A DNA stretch of 64,000 bases from CAJXZP01 sp963974475 (GCA_963974475.1 CAXBCR010000002.1:62001-126000); one strand, 5' to 3'; counted from the stretch's first letter, positions 1-9,557 are shown. The notes: generated from the sequence alone by a model not told the origin. Program-made: numbers and translations.

Positions 1-1692
1 ATAGGCGGAAATTCCCCCAATTTTTTTCAAAAGAAATTGGCAAGTTATACGAATGTAAAATTCTTTAGTATCCCTAAGGCGGCTACCGATGCACAAGTAA
101 ATAAATTAATAACTGATTTGGAAGGATACTCAGAGGTGATTGTTTCTTTTCATAACCCAAGTAGAAGCCCATCCAAGCATTTTGGAGTGAGTCAAAAATC
201 TCGAAATATTTTGGATAAAATTTCTACTACCAAGAGTGTTTCATTGGTTTCGTTTACGAATCCATACGTATTTAATTGGGTGGAAGAAACCAAAAGATGC
301 AACGCAATAATAGTTGCATATAATGATAAGGTAACCACCCAAGAAATGGCGGCTCAAGTATTATTTGGTGGAATTAGTGCATCTGGAAAAATACCTGTAA
401 GTGCAGGTGAATTTGAAGTAGGAACTGGATTGAAAACCATTGCCACTCGATTTAGTTACGCTGAACCAGGTGATGTTGGTATGAACCCAAGTATCTTATC
501 TGGAATAGATTCAATTGCTTTAAATGCCATTAATAAAGGTGCCACGCCAGGTTGTCAAATACTAATTGTAAAAGATGAAAAGGTAGTTTGGAATAAGGCA
601 TACGGCTATCATACCTATGCTAAAAAAAAAATGGTTCAAACCAACGATTTATATGATTTAGCATCCCTTACCAAAGTGGTGGCCACATTACCAGCAATAA
701 TGCAATTGGTGGATAAAAAAAAGATTGATTTAGATGGAACCTTAGGGATGTACTTGCCAGAATTGGTTAGGGGCACGGCCTATGCTTCCATTACTTTAAG
801 GGAAATGTTAGCGCATCAAGCGGGACTTAAATCGTGGATCCCGTTTTACATAAATACTTTAGAAAATGGAGTGCCTCGCTATGATATCTATTCTTTGCAA
901 AAGTCAAGTACCTATCCAATAAGAGTGGGCGAAAATTTGTTTATCAATAAATCTTATCCTGATTCTATGATGGCTCTAATTGTGAGTAATGAGCTAAACG
1001 AACCGGGTCACTATAAATACAGTGACTTAGGGTATTATTTTTTGAAATTGATAATTGAGAAAATGACAAATCAGGCTTTAAATGAGTATGCTTGGAATCA
1101 TTTTTATGCTCCTTTAGGAATGTCTACAACGGGATATTTGCCTCGCAATAAATTTTCATTGGAAAGAATAGTTCCAACCGAGAATGACACCTACTTCAGA
1201 AATCAATTGATTCACGGAGATGTCCATGATCCGGGCGCAGCGATGCAAGGTGGAGTGGGCGGTCATGCAGGGGTTTTCTCTGATGCCGAAGACCTAGCAA
1301 AAATATGGCAGATGTTTTTGAATAAAGGAAGGTATGGAGGCGTTAAATACATTGACTCTGCTACCGTTTCTGAATTTACTAAATGTCAGTATTGTGAGCC
1401 AAATGATGAAGGAAACCGTAGGGCGGTTGGTTTTGATAAACCCGTAAGAGGTGGCGATGGAGGGCCTACTTGCACCTGCGTTTCTTATGCGAGCTTTGGG
1501 CACACGGGTTTTACCGGAACGATTTCTTGGGCAGATCCTGAAGAAAATCTTATTTATATATTCCTTTCCAACCGAATCAACCCAACCGCTGAGAATAGAA
1601 AATTAATAACCATGAATGTTCGTACTGATATTATGGAGGTTATCTACGCGTCTTTAAATGACACTTCCGCCAGCCCAATACCAGTCCTATAA
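1..1692 (+). CDS. Serine hydrolase: GH3 C-terminal-like segment plus beta-lactamase domain (5' partial)
   Basis: The reading frame is open from base 1, so the true start lies outside the window; a TTG at 37 is only an internal codon. The first ~140 residues resemble the C-terminal domain of family 3 glycoside hydrolases (the stretch ending LFGGISASGKIPVSAG is typical). After that comes a class C beta-lactamase/DD-peptidase-like domain: SLTK nucleophile motif with Ser at nt 664 and Lys at 673, a Tyr-Ser-Asp at 1018 in the YxN position, and HTG at 1501 in the KTG position. In Bacteroidota, GH3 beta-N-acetylhexosaminidases fused to such a domain are common and are thought to act on cell-wall material in the periplasm. 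The missing N-terminus would carry the GH3 catalytic barrel. The activity of the hydrolase domain is inferred from motifs only. Confidence 0.8.
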   Translation: MGGNSPNFFQKKLASYTNVKFFSIPKAATDAQVNKLITDLEGYSEVIVSFHNPSRSPSKHFGVSQKSRNILDKISTTKSVSLVSFTNPYVFNWVEETKRCNAIIVAYNDKVTTQEMAAQVLFGGISASGKIPVSAGEFEVGTGLKTIATRFSYAEPGDVGMNPSILSGIDSIALNAINKGATPGCQILIVKDEKVVWNKAYGYHTYAKKKMVQTNDLYDLASLTKVVATLPAIMQLVDKKKIDLDGTLGMYLPELVRGTAYASITLREMLAHQAGLKSWIPFYINTLENGVPRYDIYSLQKSSTYPIRVGENLFINKSYPDSMMALIVSNELNEPGHYKYSDLGYYFLKLIIEKMTNQALNEYAWNHFYAPLGMSTTGYLPRNKFSLERIVPTENDTYFRNQLIHGDVHDPGAAMQGGVGGHAGVFSDAEDLAKIWQMFLNKGRYGGVKYIDSATVSEFTKCQYCEPNDEGNRRAVGFDKPVRGGDGGPTCTCVSYASFGHTGFTGTISWADPEENLIYIFLSNRINPTAENRKLITMNVRTDIMEVIYASLNDTSASPIPVL

Positions 1693-1697
1693 TAGTA

Positions 1698-1705
1698 TAT
1701 ATTTG
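1698..1705 (+). promoter_or_regulatory. -7 box TATATTTG upstream of bshA
   Basis: Exact match to the Bacteroidota -7 consensus TAnnTTTG, 65 nt before the bshA ATG. No clear TTTG -33 partner seen. The longer leader makes this weaker than the boxes found 16-24 nt before other genes. Confidence 0.4.
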
Positions 1706-1770
1706 TCATAATTGTGACCATGTTTTCAGTAAAAATTGGTTCTTTTTGCACCCATAAAATAGCGCGATAA

Positions 1771-2889
1771 ATGAAAATAGGAATTGTATGTTATCCCACT
1801 TTTGGTGGGAGTGGAATTGTGGCTACCGAATTAGGTCATGCCTTGGCTAGAAAAGGGCATCAAGTACATTTTATTACCTATGATCAACCAGTACGATTAG
1901 ACTTGATGGATGAAAACATATTTTACCATGAAGTGAATGTACACGTCTATCCATTGTTTGATTACCAGCCGTATGAATTAGCGTTATCCAGTCAAATGGT
2001 GGAAACCGTTATTTCTAGAAAATTGGATGTATTGCATGTACACTACGCCATTCCTCATGCGTATGCTGCTTTTATGGCAAAGCAAATTTTAAAGGATAGA
2101 GGAATAAACATTGCGGTGGTGACCACTTTGCATGGTACAGATATTACTTTGGTAGGAAAACAACCGTCCTATTTACCGGCTGTTAAGTTTAGTATTGAGC
2201 ATTCCGATTGCGTTACAGCAGTATCAGAAAGCTTGAAAAATGACACAATCAAAAATTTTGATACGGTTAAAGAAATTAATGTTATTCCAAATTTTATAGA
2301 TATTGCTCTTTATTCTGGTGAAAAATCATGTTCGGGTAAAATTGTAGCGGATGATGAGTTTTTAATTGCTCACATATCCAATTTCAGACCCTTGAAAAGA
2401 ACGCGGGATGTGATGATTATTTTTGCTGGAATTAGAGAAAAAGTAAAAGCCAAATTGGTGCTGATGGGTGATGGTCCCGACCGAGATGTTACTTTGCAAA
2501 TGGCTAAGGAACTAGGCATTAGAGATGACGTGACTTATTTAGGGAAAACAAATGAAGTAGAACGCGTTTTATGCATGTCTGATTTGTTTTTACTCCCTTC
2601 TTCTGCTGAAAGTTTTGGACTAGCCGCCTTAGAAGCTATGGCTGCTAAAGTACCCGTAATATCAACCAATGCCGGTGGAATTCCGGAGGTGAACGTGAAT
2701 GGTGTTACTGGATTTTTAAGTAAGGTGGGAGATGTGGATGAAATGATATCCAATAGCCTAATACTATTAGAAAACCCAGAAAAATTGAAGGAAATGAGTG
2801 TAAATGCCTATAAAAGAGCTCAAGAATTTGATATTAGTAAAATAGTTCCGATGTACGAGGAAATATATGAAAGAGTGGTGAAGGCCTAA
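1771..2889 (+). CDS. bshA: N-acetyl-alpha-D-glucosaminyl L-malate synthase BshA (bacillithiol biosynthesis)
   Basis: A GT4-family, GT-B fold glycosyltransferase that joins UDP-GlcNAc to L-malate, the first step of bacillithiol synthesis in the cytoplasm. The N-terminus MKIGIVCYPTFGGSGIVATE is the BshA signature, followed by HVHYAIPHA and TTLHGTDITLVG. In the C-terminal half the donor-site motif is present (PSSAESFGLAALEAMA, about residues 272-287). The 372-residue length is usual for BshA. ATG start at 1771. It stands alone: the bacillithiol partner genes bshB and bshC are not in the window. The 3' end overlaps the convergent small gene by 4 nt. Family assignment is strong from sequence. Confidence 0.95.
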   Translation: MKIGIVCYPTFGGSGIVATELGHALARKGHQVHFITYDQPVRLDLMDENIFYHEVNVHVYPLFDYQPYELALSSQMVETVISRKLDVLHVHYAIPHAYAAFMAKQILKDRGINIAVVTTLHGTDITLVGKQPSYLPAVKFSIEHSDCVTAVSESLKNDTIKNFDTVKEINVIPNFIDIALYSGEKSCSGKIVADDEFLIAHISNFRPLKRTRDVMIIFAGIREKVKAKLVLMGDGPDRDVTLQMAKELGIRDDVTYLGKTNEVERVLCMSDLFLLPSSAESFGLAALEAMAAKVPVISTNAGGIPEVNVNGVTGFLSKVGDVDEMISNSLILLENPEKLKEMSVNAYKRAQEFDISKIVPMYEEIYERVVKA

Positions 2890-3140
2890 CTCCTTTTACA
2901 TAAGGAATAGACTGTATTGAACTCATCTTGATTGGAAGCTACCCAATGATTATTATGTAGGTTTACCATATCTGCAATTAATTGAAAATCGGGCAAAATT
3001 TTAGCTTCTATTTCATGAAGAAATAAGGATTCTCCCATTAATTGAATTTCTGTAAAACTGTTTTCAGAATTTATTCGAAAGTACGACCTGTTTCCTTCAT
3101 ATTTTCTATAAATCGGATATGTAATTGTTTCCTTAACCAT
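2886..3140 (-). CDS. Small protein of unknown function (84 aa)
   Basis: I do not recognise the family. The 84-residue product has no signal peptide or membrane segment and looks soluble, with mixed charged and hydrophobic residues. I think it is real because it fills the gap between bshA and the divergent TPR gene without intruding on either (4 nt convergent overlap with bshA), begins with ATG, and is preceded by an exact -7 box TATTTTTG whose last base lies only 4 nt before the start codon. The transcript would therefore begin at or next to the ATG. It could be regulated together with the TPR gene from the shared 60-bp divergent region. Confidence 0.6.
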   Translation of the reverse strand: MVKETITYPIYRKYEGNRSYFRINSENSFTEIQLMGESLFLHEIEAKILPDFQLIADMVNLHNNHWVASNQDEFNTVYSLCKRS

Positions 3141-3144
3141 AGGG

Positions 3145-3152
3145 CAAAAATA
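3145..3152 (-). promoter_or_regulatory. -7 box TATTTTTG, 4 nt before ATG (leaderless candidate)
   Basis: On the minus strand the box reads TATTTTTG and is followed by CCCT and then ATG. This spacing would put the transcription start at the initiation codon. The same 8-mer and spacing recur at 38365-38372 (minus) and 50218-50225 (plus). Confidence 0.45.
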
Positions 3153-3176
3153 TACGTTATGTTAATAAGGAAATGG

Positions 3177-3184
3177 TAATTTTG
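3177..3184 (+). promoter_or_regulatory. -7 box TAATTTTG before the TPR gene
   Basis: Match to TAnnTTTG, 16 nt before the ATG at 3201, the usual spacing in this window. It is divergent to the minus-strand box at 3145-3152. Confidence 0.45.
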
Positions 3185-3200
3185 CAACAAAGAAAGTGCG

Positions 3201-3803
3201 ATGATTAATAAGGCGTTTGAAAATGGAGAAAGCAAGTATAAAAACCGTGATTTTGAGGGAGCAATTCTTGATTTTACAATGGCATTGGAGAAAGATCCTG
3301 GAAACCCAGAAATTTTATACCAAAGAGCCATGTCCTATTATCATTTAAAAAAACAAAGTTTGGCGCTTATTGATATGGATTCGGCTGTAGAAATGCAGCC
3401 CAATTACGGTTTTAGATATTCTTCTCGTGCATTTATGAGAGATTCGTTTGGCGATGTAATTGGCGCAATTAAAGATTATAAAGAAGCAGTAAAATTAGAC
3501 CCGGAGGATGCCGTTTCTTATAATAACCTTGGCGTGTTAGAAGATAAAATGGGTCGTAGAGGAATTTCTCAAGGGCATTATAATAAAGCCGATAGCCTAT
3601 TAGGAGCGCACAGTAATAGAGAAATGAAAGAGTTTTCTAATCAAGGAACTTCTATTAATTATGAGCGACCAGAAACTGAACCGGAAAATCCGGTGATGGA
3701 GCAAGTACCCAAAACTTTTTGGCAAAACGTAGGACTAGTATTTACTAAAGAAGGATTCACAGAATTTATTAAATTTATTAAGTCCGGATTTAAACTGAGT
3801 TAA
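3201..3803 (+). CDS. Tetratricopeptide repeat protein
   Basis: A 200-residue protein with about three TPR units in residues 1-125: the repeated pattern of DFEGAILDFTMALEKDPGNP, SLALIDMDSAVEMQPNY and DVIGAIKDYKEAVKLDPED matches the TPR helix pair. The remaining ~75 residues are polar and end in a short basic-hydrophobic segment (TEFIKFIKSGFKLS) that could be an amphipathic helix. No signal peptide, so it is probably cytoplasmic and binds another protein. The ATG at 3201 is the first in frame and has a -7 box 16 nt upstream. Partner unknown. Confidence 0.8.
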   Translation: MINKAFENGESKYKNRDFEGAILDFTMALEKDPGNPEILYQRAMSYYHLKKQSLALIDMDSAVEMQPNYGFRYSSRAFMRDSFGDVIGAIKDYKEAVKLDPEDAVSYNNLGVLEDKMGRRGISQGHYNKADSLLGAHSNREMKEFSNQGTSINYERPETEPENPVMEQVPKTFWQNVGLVFTKEGFTEFIKFIKSGFKLS

Positions 3804-3878
3804 TTTTTATTATTCCCCCATTTTATCGTTGCTACATTCGTAATTTCCCGTAACTTTCCCATTCAATACTTCTTACCA

Positions 3879-6659
3879 ATGAATACCACTTTTTTACAGA
3901 AATTAGCCGAGGAAATTCATCAAAAGCATCCAGATAATCTCGAGAATTTATGCTTTGTTTTTCCTAGTAAACGGTCGGGGTTATTCTTTAAAAAGGAATT
4001 AGCAAAACTTAAAGGAACTACATTTTGGGCACCTCAAATTTGGACGATTGAATCTTTTATAGAAGAACTTTCAGGATTGAAAATTATATCTCCTCTAGAG
4101 CAAATTTTTCAGTTATTTGAAATTCATCAAAAATTAGCAATCCAACCTCAATTGCCATTGGAGAAATTTATTGATCATGCAAAAATTATTCTTGCTGATT
4201 TTAATGATATTGATATGGCCCTGGCGGATTATAAGACTTTATTCGCCAATGTAAAAGATTATGTGGCTTTGGAAAACTGGGATCCAGCTAATCAACAAAC
4301 CAGCCAGTTGACCAATCGGTATTTAGAAACCTTTAATGATTTACCTCGATACTATGAAGCGTTGCAGCAAACCCTAATTGCACAGAAAAAAGCCTACCAA
4401 GGGTTGGTTTATCGAAATATTGAAAAACAAATTAGTCAAGGTGAAACGGCTACTTTGAATCAGGTTTCTAGCCAGTGGGAAATGATTTATGTGGCGGGTT
4501 TAAATGCTTTAACAACGGCAGAAAAATGGTTGTTTGATTGGTTTGCAAATCAAAATAGGTTGGAAGTTTTTTTTGAAGCAGAATCGCAAATGATTAACGA
4601 CCTAGACCAAGAGTCGGGGAAATTTATTCGTGGATTTGCAAAAGAGAAAGGGAATAAATTTAAATGGTCGGTCGATTATTTAACTGATTCTTCTAAAACC
4701 ATTAATAGTTATGCCGTAAACGGTAATTTGGCGATGGCCAGAATGGTTGGTGACCTATTTCAGGATACTAAAACGCTAACTAAGGGGAACGAAACTGCTA
4801 TTATTTTGGCAGATGAAAACTTATTAATGCCCGTTTTAGAATCCTTACCCAAATCGGTGGGCGATGTAAATGTTACTTTAGGTTTCCCGTTAGGATTAAC
4901 CACTTTTATGAGTTTTGTAGAGCAATTGTTTAGCATGCACAAGTTAGTTGCGGTAAGAAATGGAAATCGACAGTACTATTTTAAAGATGTGGTAAAAGTG
5001 ATTACAAATCCCATTTTAGTATCTATTTATGGCAACCAGTCGTCTTTCAATAAAGTATATTCCGGAATTATTAAAGAAAATAATATTTGGATAAATGAAT
5101 CGGTTTTAATTCAACTTTTTACGGATAATGGAATTTTAGACGATTTAAAGTTAGCCTTTACTAATTGGAACAAAGCACCTCTTTTAGCTTTAGATTTTTT
5201 AACACAAGCCATTAATACATTTCAAGATAAAATGGAGAAATCCAAGGTGATGGATGATGTGTTGACCGAGCAGATGTATTTTTTCAAAACCTCTTTGTTT
5301 AAATTGAAGCTGTTGTTGAAGCAGCTAAACAATGAGGTGAGTTTAGAAGCCTTGAAAAGAATTTTTAATCAAGTAGTGTCTCCCATGCAGGTTCCATTTT
5401 CGGGTGAACCATTGGCTGGGATTCAGATTATGGGATTATTAGAAACAAGGCTGTTGAGTTTTAAAAATATTGTTTTTGTTTCAGTGAATGAAGGTATCAT
5501 TCCTTCCAAAGGCGGATTTCAAAGTTTTCTACCATATGCATTGCGTACTGGGTTTAAAATTCAAACACATCAGGATAGGGAGTCGCTTTTTGCGTATCAT
5601 TTTTACCGATTATTATCTCAAGCAGAAAATATTAGCCTGATTTATGATACTTCCACTCAGGGAGTGGGGAGTAAAGAAAGAAGCCGTTTTATTCGTCAAA
5701 TAGAACAAGAGTGGCCAGAAAAAAGCGAGGATATTTCTTTTTCCACATCGGTAGGTATTTTTGAGGATGAAATATTAGAAATGGACGAGGGGATTAGAAA
5801 AACTCCGGTTGTCATGGCTAATATTACCCGATACCTAACTGAAAGAGGTTTGTCACCGTCAGCATTGAACAATTTTATTGAATCCCCGGTTGATTTTTAT
5901 TACAAAAACGTGATAGGAGTTTATGAACCCAAATTGGTAAACGAAGATGTGGAGCATAATACCTTCGGTACCATTGTGCATGGGTGTTTGGAAGAGTTTT
6001 ATAAACCGTTCGCAAAAACCGTGTTAAAGGCGGACCTTTTGAAGAAGGCTCTAAAAGGTCTAAACGATTTGATAATTATAGAATTTACCAAGGAAATTAA
6101 GTCTTATGATAGGGGTAAACATTACCTTTCTTTTTATTCCGTACAAAAATATGTAGAGCGATTTATCCAATTGGATATTGCCTTTATTGAGAAGTATGAA
6201 TTCCCAATTACCCTAATTGGGCATGAGTTGAAACTATACACTAGTTTGAAAGTAGGAGATTTGGACATTAAGTTTAAAGGTACCGCAGATAGAGTAGAGG
6301 TTAGGCAAGGGGTGAAATACATTATTGATTATAAAACGGGTAAGGTAGAGCAAAAGGACTTAGGAACAAATGATACGGATTCATTATTAGAAAACCATCA
6401 GCCCAAATTAGTTCAACTTCTTATGTATGCCTGGTTGCAAAGTAAACAGGCGGGCAATGAAAAGATAGTATCAGGCATTTACACCCTTAGAAATACAAAG
6501 TTGGAATTGCTTACCGCAAATATGGGCGGGATAACCGAGTTTACAAATGAAAATTTAATCCAATTTGAGGAATACTTGCATGTTCGTTTAGAAGAGTTGT
6601 TGGATCCTGAAAGTTTATTGAAAAGGGTTCCGGATTATAAATTTTCGCTTTTTTCGTAG
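3879..6659 (+). CDS. PD-(D/E)XK nuclease family protein, AddB-like
   Basis: A 926-residue protein with the layout of AddB/RexB-type subunits of helicase-nuclease complexes that process double-strand breaks. The N-terminal ~560 residues are a helicase-like fold without a convincing Walker A motif. The nuclease lies at the C-terminus: KFKGTADRVE (Asp804) followed by IIDYKTGK (Asp817, Lys819), the PD-(D/E)XK core, then a Gln-rich helix. The segment LSPSALNNFIESPVDFYYKN near residue 665 is the usual entry to the nuclease domain. No AddA-type (UvrD-like) gene lies next to it here. I did not find the cysteine cluster expected of AddB iron-sulfur sites. The -7-like TACATTCG at 3833 lies 38 nt before the ATG. 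Confidence 0.85.
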   Translation: MNTTFLQKLAEEIHQKHPDNLENLCFVFPSKRSGLFFKKELAKLKGTTFWAPQIWTIESFIEELSGLKIISPLEQIFQLFEIHQKLAIQPQLPLEKFIDHAKIILADFNDIDMALADYKTLFANVKDYVALENWDPANQQTSQLTNRYLETFNDLPRYYEALQQTLIAQKKAYQGLVYRNIEKQISQGETATLNQVSSQWEMIYVAGLNALTTAEKWLFDWFANQNRLEVFFEAESQMINDLDQESGKFIRGFAKEKGNKFKWSVDYLTDSSKTINSYAVNGNLAMARMVGDLFQDTKTLTKGNETAIILADENLLMPVLESLPKSVGDVNVTLGFPLGLTTFMSFVEQLFSMHKLVAVRNGNRQYYFKDVVKVITNPILVSIYGNQSSFNKVYSGIIKENNIWINESVLIQLFTDNGILDDLKLAFTNWNKAPLLALDFLTQAINTFQDKMEKSKVMDDVLTEQMYFFKTSLFKLKLLLKQLNNEVSLEALKRIFNQVVSPMQVPFSGEPLAGIQIMGLLETRLLSFKNIVFVSVNEGIIPSKGGFQSFLPYALRTGFKIQTHQDRESLFAYHFYRLLSQAENISLIYDTSTQGVGSKERSRFIRQIEQEWPEKSEDISFSTSVGIFEDEILEMDEGIRKTPVVMANITRYLTERGLSPSALNNFIESPVDFYYKNVIGVYEPKLVNEDVEHNTFGTIVHGCLEEFYKPFAKTVLKADLLKKALKGLNDLIIIEFTKEIKSYDRGKHYLSFYSVQKYVERFIQLDIAFIEKYEFPITLIGHELKLYTSLKVGDLDIKFKGTADRVEVRQGVKYIIDYKTGKVEQKDLGTNDTDSLLENHQPKLVQLLMYAWLQSKQAGNEKIVSGIYTLRNTKLELLTANMGGITEFTNENLIQFEEYLHVRLEELLDPESLLKRVPDYKFSLFS

Positions 6660-7189
6660 GAAATAAATGAGAGGAGGAATTTGTTTCTACGCCATTATTA
6701 AATAAAAAAAACCAAGAGAAAACATTTATAAATTTTGGGAGCAAGGAATAAAATCAAAAATGTTCTCTAATGGTTTCTGCTATATAGACGTATTTTTTTA
6801 GTAATAGGTTGTGTGCATGCATAATATTATTTCAAGACCCTAATATATACCTTATTATCAGGTGTGTGAGAGCCCAGGTTTAAAATTTTAATATAGAAAT
6901 CTGATATTTTGAAACGCTTAAGCAATGGTAATTATTCTATTATTACGGTCTAGAAGGTTTGCCTCCTTCCAAATTGTATTAAAAATAGGTATGAATATAG
7001 TGGTTTTTAGAAAAACGGTCTAAATTTTTAAATATTTGGTAAAAGTTTAGAAAATGAATGTTTTGTTTGGCTAAAAGCTTAATAAATTGCCAATCTGTTT
7101 AATTAAATTGTCAATTTTATAACTTTTAGCAAATTTATGGGTTTCGGTTAGATTTCGTTACTACATTTGTTTGAACAAAAATCACTACC
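6660..7189. other. 530-bp AT-rich intergenic region
   Basis: No convincing open reading frame on either strand; the only longer frame is a shadow of the nuclease end. The last 30 bp hold the promoter of the following gene. I saw no tRNA, riboswitch or strong hairpin in the rest. Confidence 0.6.
7162..7169 (+). promoter_or_regulatory. -7 box TACATTTG
   Basis: Exact TAnnTTTG match, 20 nt before the ATG of the dienelactone-hydrolase-like gene. A TTTC at 7142-7145 could be a weak -33 element. Confidence 0.5.
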
Positions 7190-7987
7190 ATGAAAATTAA
7201 ACACTTACTAACAGCAGTTATTTTGCCACTTACATTTACCATGTATGCGGGTGAGAAGGGAGATCAAGCAACTTCCGCTTATGAAGAAAATGCTACTACT
7301 TCAACATTTGATGAAAGTGTTGGAGAAATGATTTCGTATGCCGTTCCACAAGAACATCCAGGGAAAGCGTATTTATTGAAATCAGCTACACCATCTGATA
7401 ATTGGCTATTTGTCTATCACGACCGTTTCGGGCTTAGTTCAGAAGTGAAAGAAGAAGCCTATACTCTTTGGAAAGATTTGGGTAATGTAAATGTACTTGC
7501 TATTGATTTATACGATGGTAAAGTAGCTAAATCTAGTAGTCAAGCGATGCGCTTTTTAATGTCCAGTCAATACAATAGAAATATGTCCTTAATTAAAGGT
7601 GCAATTGCATATGTAGGCAAAGATGCTAAAATTGGTTCTTTAGGCTGGAGTGCAGGAGGCGCATGGTCTTTGCAAACCGCAATTTATGCAGGCGAAAAAG
7701 ATGTGGCTTGTGTGGTTTATTACGGAATGCCAGAATATGATGTTGAAAAATTGAAAAATTTGAAAACGGATGTATTGGCGATTTTTGCAGATATGGATAC
7801 ATGGATTACCCCAGGGTTAGCGTCCAAATTTCAAAATCAAATGAATGAAGCAGGGAAACAATTGAAAGAGATAGAATATAAAGGTACTGGAGATTTTGCA
7901 AAAAAAGGTTCTAGTAAATATAATCATAGTAACGCTCAAGATGCATACGCACAGGTGTTAACCTATCTAAATGCAAGATATCAATAA
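7190..7987 (+). CDS. Secreted dienelactone hydrolase family protein
   Basis: An alpha/beta hydrolase of the dienelactone hydrolase family with a likely signal peptide (MKIKHLLTAVILPLTFTMYA). The three catalytic residues are visible: the nucleophile elbow GWSAGG with Ser154, Asp201 or Asp203 in FADMDTW, and His246 in KYNHSN, whose context (HSNAQDAY) matches the DLH pattern near the C-terminus. Classical dienelactone hydrolase has Cys as nucleophile; Ser here points to a general esterase-like enzyme, substrate unknown. Length 265 residues is normal with a signal peptide. Single-gene unit with its own -7 box and a following hairpin terminator. Confidence 0.8.
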   Translation: MKIKHLLTAVILPLTFTMYAGEKGDQATSAYEENATTSTFDESVGEMISYAVPQEHPGKAYLLKSATPSDNWLFVYHDRFGLSSEVKEEAYTLWKDLGNVNVLAIDLYDGKVAKSSSQAMRFLMSSQYNRNMSLIKGAIAYVGKDAKIGSLGWSAGGAWSLQTAIYAGEKDVACVVYYGMPEYDVEKLKNLKTDVLAIFADMDTWITPGLASKFQNQMNEAGKQLKEIEYKGTGDFAKKGSSKYNHSNAQDAYAQVLTYLNARYQ

Positions 7988-8010
7988 CAATTAATTTGTA
8001 TAGTTTTTTG

Positions 8011-8041
8011 GCCTCGTATCCATTGGGTACGGGGCTTTTTT
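8011..8041 (+). terminator. Intrinsic terminator after the dienelactone-hydrolase-like gene
   Basis: Arms GCCTCGTATCC and GGTACGGGGC pair with two G-T wobbles around a short loop, followed by a run of T. It begins 23 nt after the stop codon. Confidence 0.75.
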
Positions 8042-8092
8042 GTGTATTGATAATTTTTGAATGTACCTATCATAGAAATTCTGTTAACCATT

Positions 8093-8743
8093 ATGTCTAT
8101 TTTTACGTCTCAATTAATGATGAGTCAACGAAGCATAAAATTATTTATAGGGGCTATTAGTCTTTTTGTTCTTTTTGGGTTCTCCATTTCGGATCAAGAA
8201 AGTAAGGCCATTTCTCAAATAAAGGAAATTCATGAAGGAGCAATTTTTGTTCGTTTACATACGGATGATGCTGTTCTGGCAAAATTAAAATCCTTACACT
8301 ACGATAAGACGTACCGTAAAAAAGTAAAAGAAATTAATGCAAGCAACAAGGAGGTTTTAGCGGCTTTTACTAGTGGTTATTCATTCAGTAAAGTGTATTT
8401 CTTTTTTAGTCGAGATAGTGAGAAAATAAGAAACGAAAATTTTGAAAATGTTTTTGTAAACTCCGATTTAGAAATTGATACTACTATTCATTTTAATTCC
8501 GATACACCTTTTTATGTAGTGGATATTGGCGATGTTTATTTCGAACATATCAACGGTCACATGGAAGGAATTGTAGTATTGGACCGCCAATTTAACCAAT
8601 TGAAAAAACCGTTTCCTTTTTATGTGAGAAAGCGAAGTGGCTTTGCTATTTTAAAGCGTACCGATGTAGATATGGCTTTAATTCTAGATAAAAAATTCCA
8701 ATTGTTTTATGATAAAGCCGTCCAATCGGCTTCTATTTATTGA
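8093..8743 (+). CDS. Exported protein of unknown function
   Basis: Family not recognised. The protein has one hydrophobic N-terminal segment (SIKLFIGAISLFVLFGFSIS) that is a signal peptide or anchor, then ~190 residues predicted to be an exported, mixed alpha/beta domain ending near VQSASIY. A TTG at 8057 extends the frame, but ATG codons at 8093, 8117 and 8120 are more credible; with 8117 or 8120 the hydrophobic segment would begin at a normal distance from the N-terminus. I chose 8093 as the first ATG, with low certainty. Lies alone between a terminator and the convergent aroE. Confidence 0.65.
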   Translation: MSIFTSQLMMSQRSIKLFIGAISLFVLFGFSISDQESKAISQIKEIHEGAIFVRLHTDDAVLAKLKSLHYDKTYRKKVKEINASNKEVLAAFTSGYSFSKVYFFFSRDSEKIRNENFENVFVNSDLEIDTTIHFNSDTPFYVVDIGDVYFEHINGHMEGIVVLDRQFNQLKKPFPFYVRKRSGFAILKRTDVDMALILDKKFQLFYDKAVQSASIY

Positions 8744-8788
8744 AAAATATAAACGATTTAATTTGGGAATTGAAATGTTTGGTTGGGA

Positions 8789-9514
8789 TTACTTACTCCA
8801 GATTTTCCAACTCTCTTCAGCTTGCTGATGAAGCATTTCTAATCCGTTTTGAATATTGCAACCTTGTGCTTCCGCCTTAGCTAAAAAAACAGTTTTTTCA
8901 GGATTGTAAATCAAATCAAAAACATAATGCTTTTCCGTAAGTAATTCGTATGGAATGTCAGGAAACTCTGAGGTATTAGGTGACATTCCTACCGGAGTAG
9001 TGTTTATTATTAGGTTGTACTGTTCAAAAATTCGTTTGGTTAAACCTTGATATGTAAGGTCACCCACACGTGTATTTCTAGAGACTACTAAATAAGGAAT
9101 CCCCATTACTTCGAGTGCCCCTTTTATAGCAGATGCAGCGCCACCCGTTCCTAATACAATTGCGGCTGCTCTTTTGTATCCAAGTTGATCACGTAAGGAT
9201 TTTCTAAAACCTAATAAATCAGTGTTATATCCAATTAATTTACCATCCACAACTTTGATGGTGTTTACTGCCTTAGCTCGTTCTACTAACGGATCCAACT
9301 CATCCATTAAACGCATAACACGTAATTTGTGAGGAATAGTAATATTTACCCCATCCAAATTATTCTTTTCAATCAAATCACGGAGTCCGTTGATGTCTTC
9401 TAAATCATAGGCTTTATAAGTAGCCTCAATTCCTTCAGCTTCAAATTTTTCTTTGAAGTAAGCAGGAGAAAATGTGTGTGATAAAGGATGACCGATTAAT
9501 CCGTAATTTTTCAT
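8789..9514 (-). CDS. aroE: Shikimate dehydrogenase AroE
   Basis: Reduces 3-dehydroshikimate to shikimate with NADPH in the pathway to aromatic amino acids. The N-terminus MKNYGLIGHPLSHTFSP carries the shikimate-binding SxS region, NITIPHK contains the catalytic Lys, NTD follows, and the NADP-binding loop is LGTGGAASA. NTTPVGMSP is also diagnostic. Start taken at the ATG at 9514; a TTG three codons upstream (9523) is unlikely. Length ~241 residues is typical for Bacteroidota AroE. It is the last gene of a minus-strand run beginning at 12844. The next pathway gene, aroK, is separate at 37.3 kb. Confidence 0.95.
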   Translation of the reverse strand: MKNYGLIGHPLSHTFSPAYFKEKFEAEGIEATYKAYDLEDINGLRDLIEKNNLDGVNITIPHKLRVMRLMDELDPLVERAKAVNTIKVVDGKLIGYNTDLLGFRKSLRDQLGYKRAAAIVLGTGGAASAIKGALEVMGIPYLVVSRNTRVGDLTYQGLTKRIFEQYNLIINTTPVGMSPNTSEFPDIPYELLTEKHYVFDLIYNPEKTVFLAKAEAQGCNIQNGLEMLHQQAEESWKIWSK

Positions 9515-9557
9515 AATATTCAATTTAACCCATTAATATTAAATTTCAGGGCGATAT

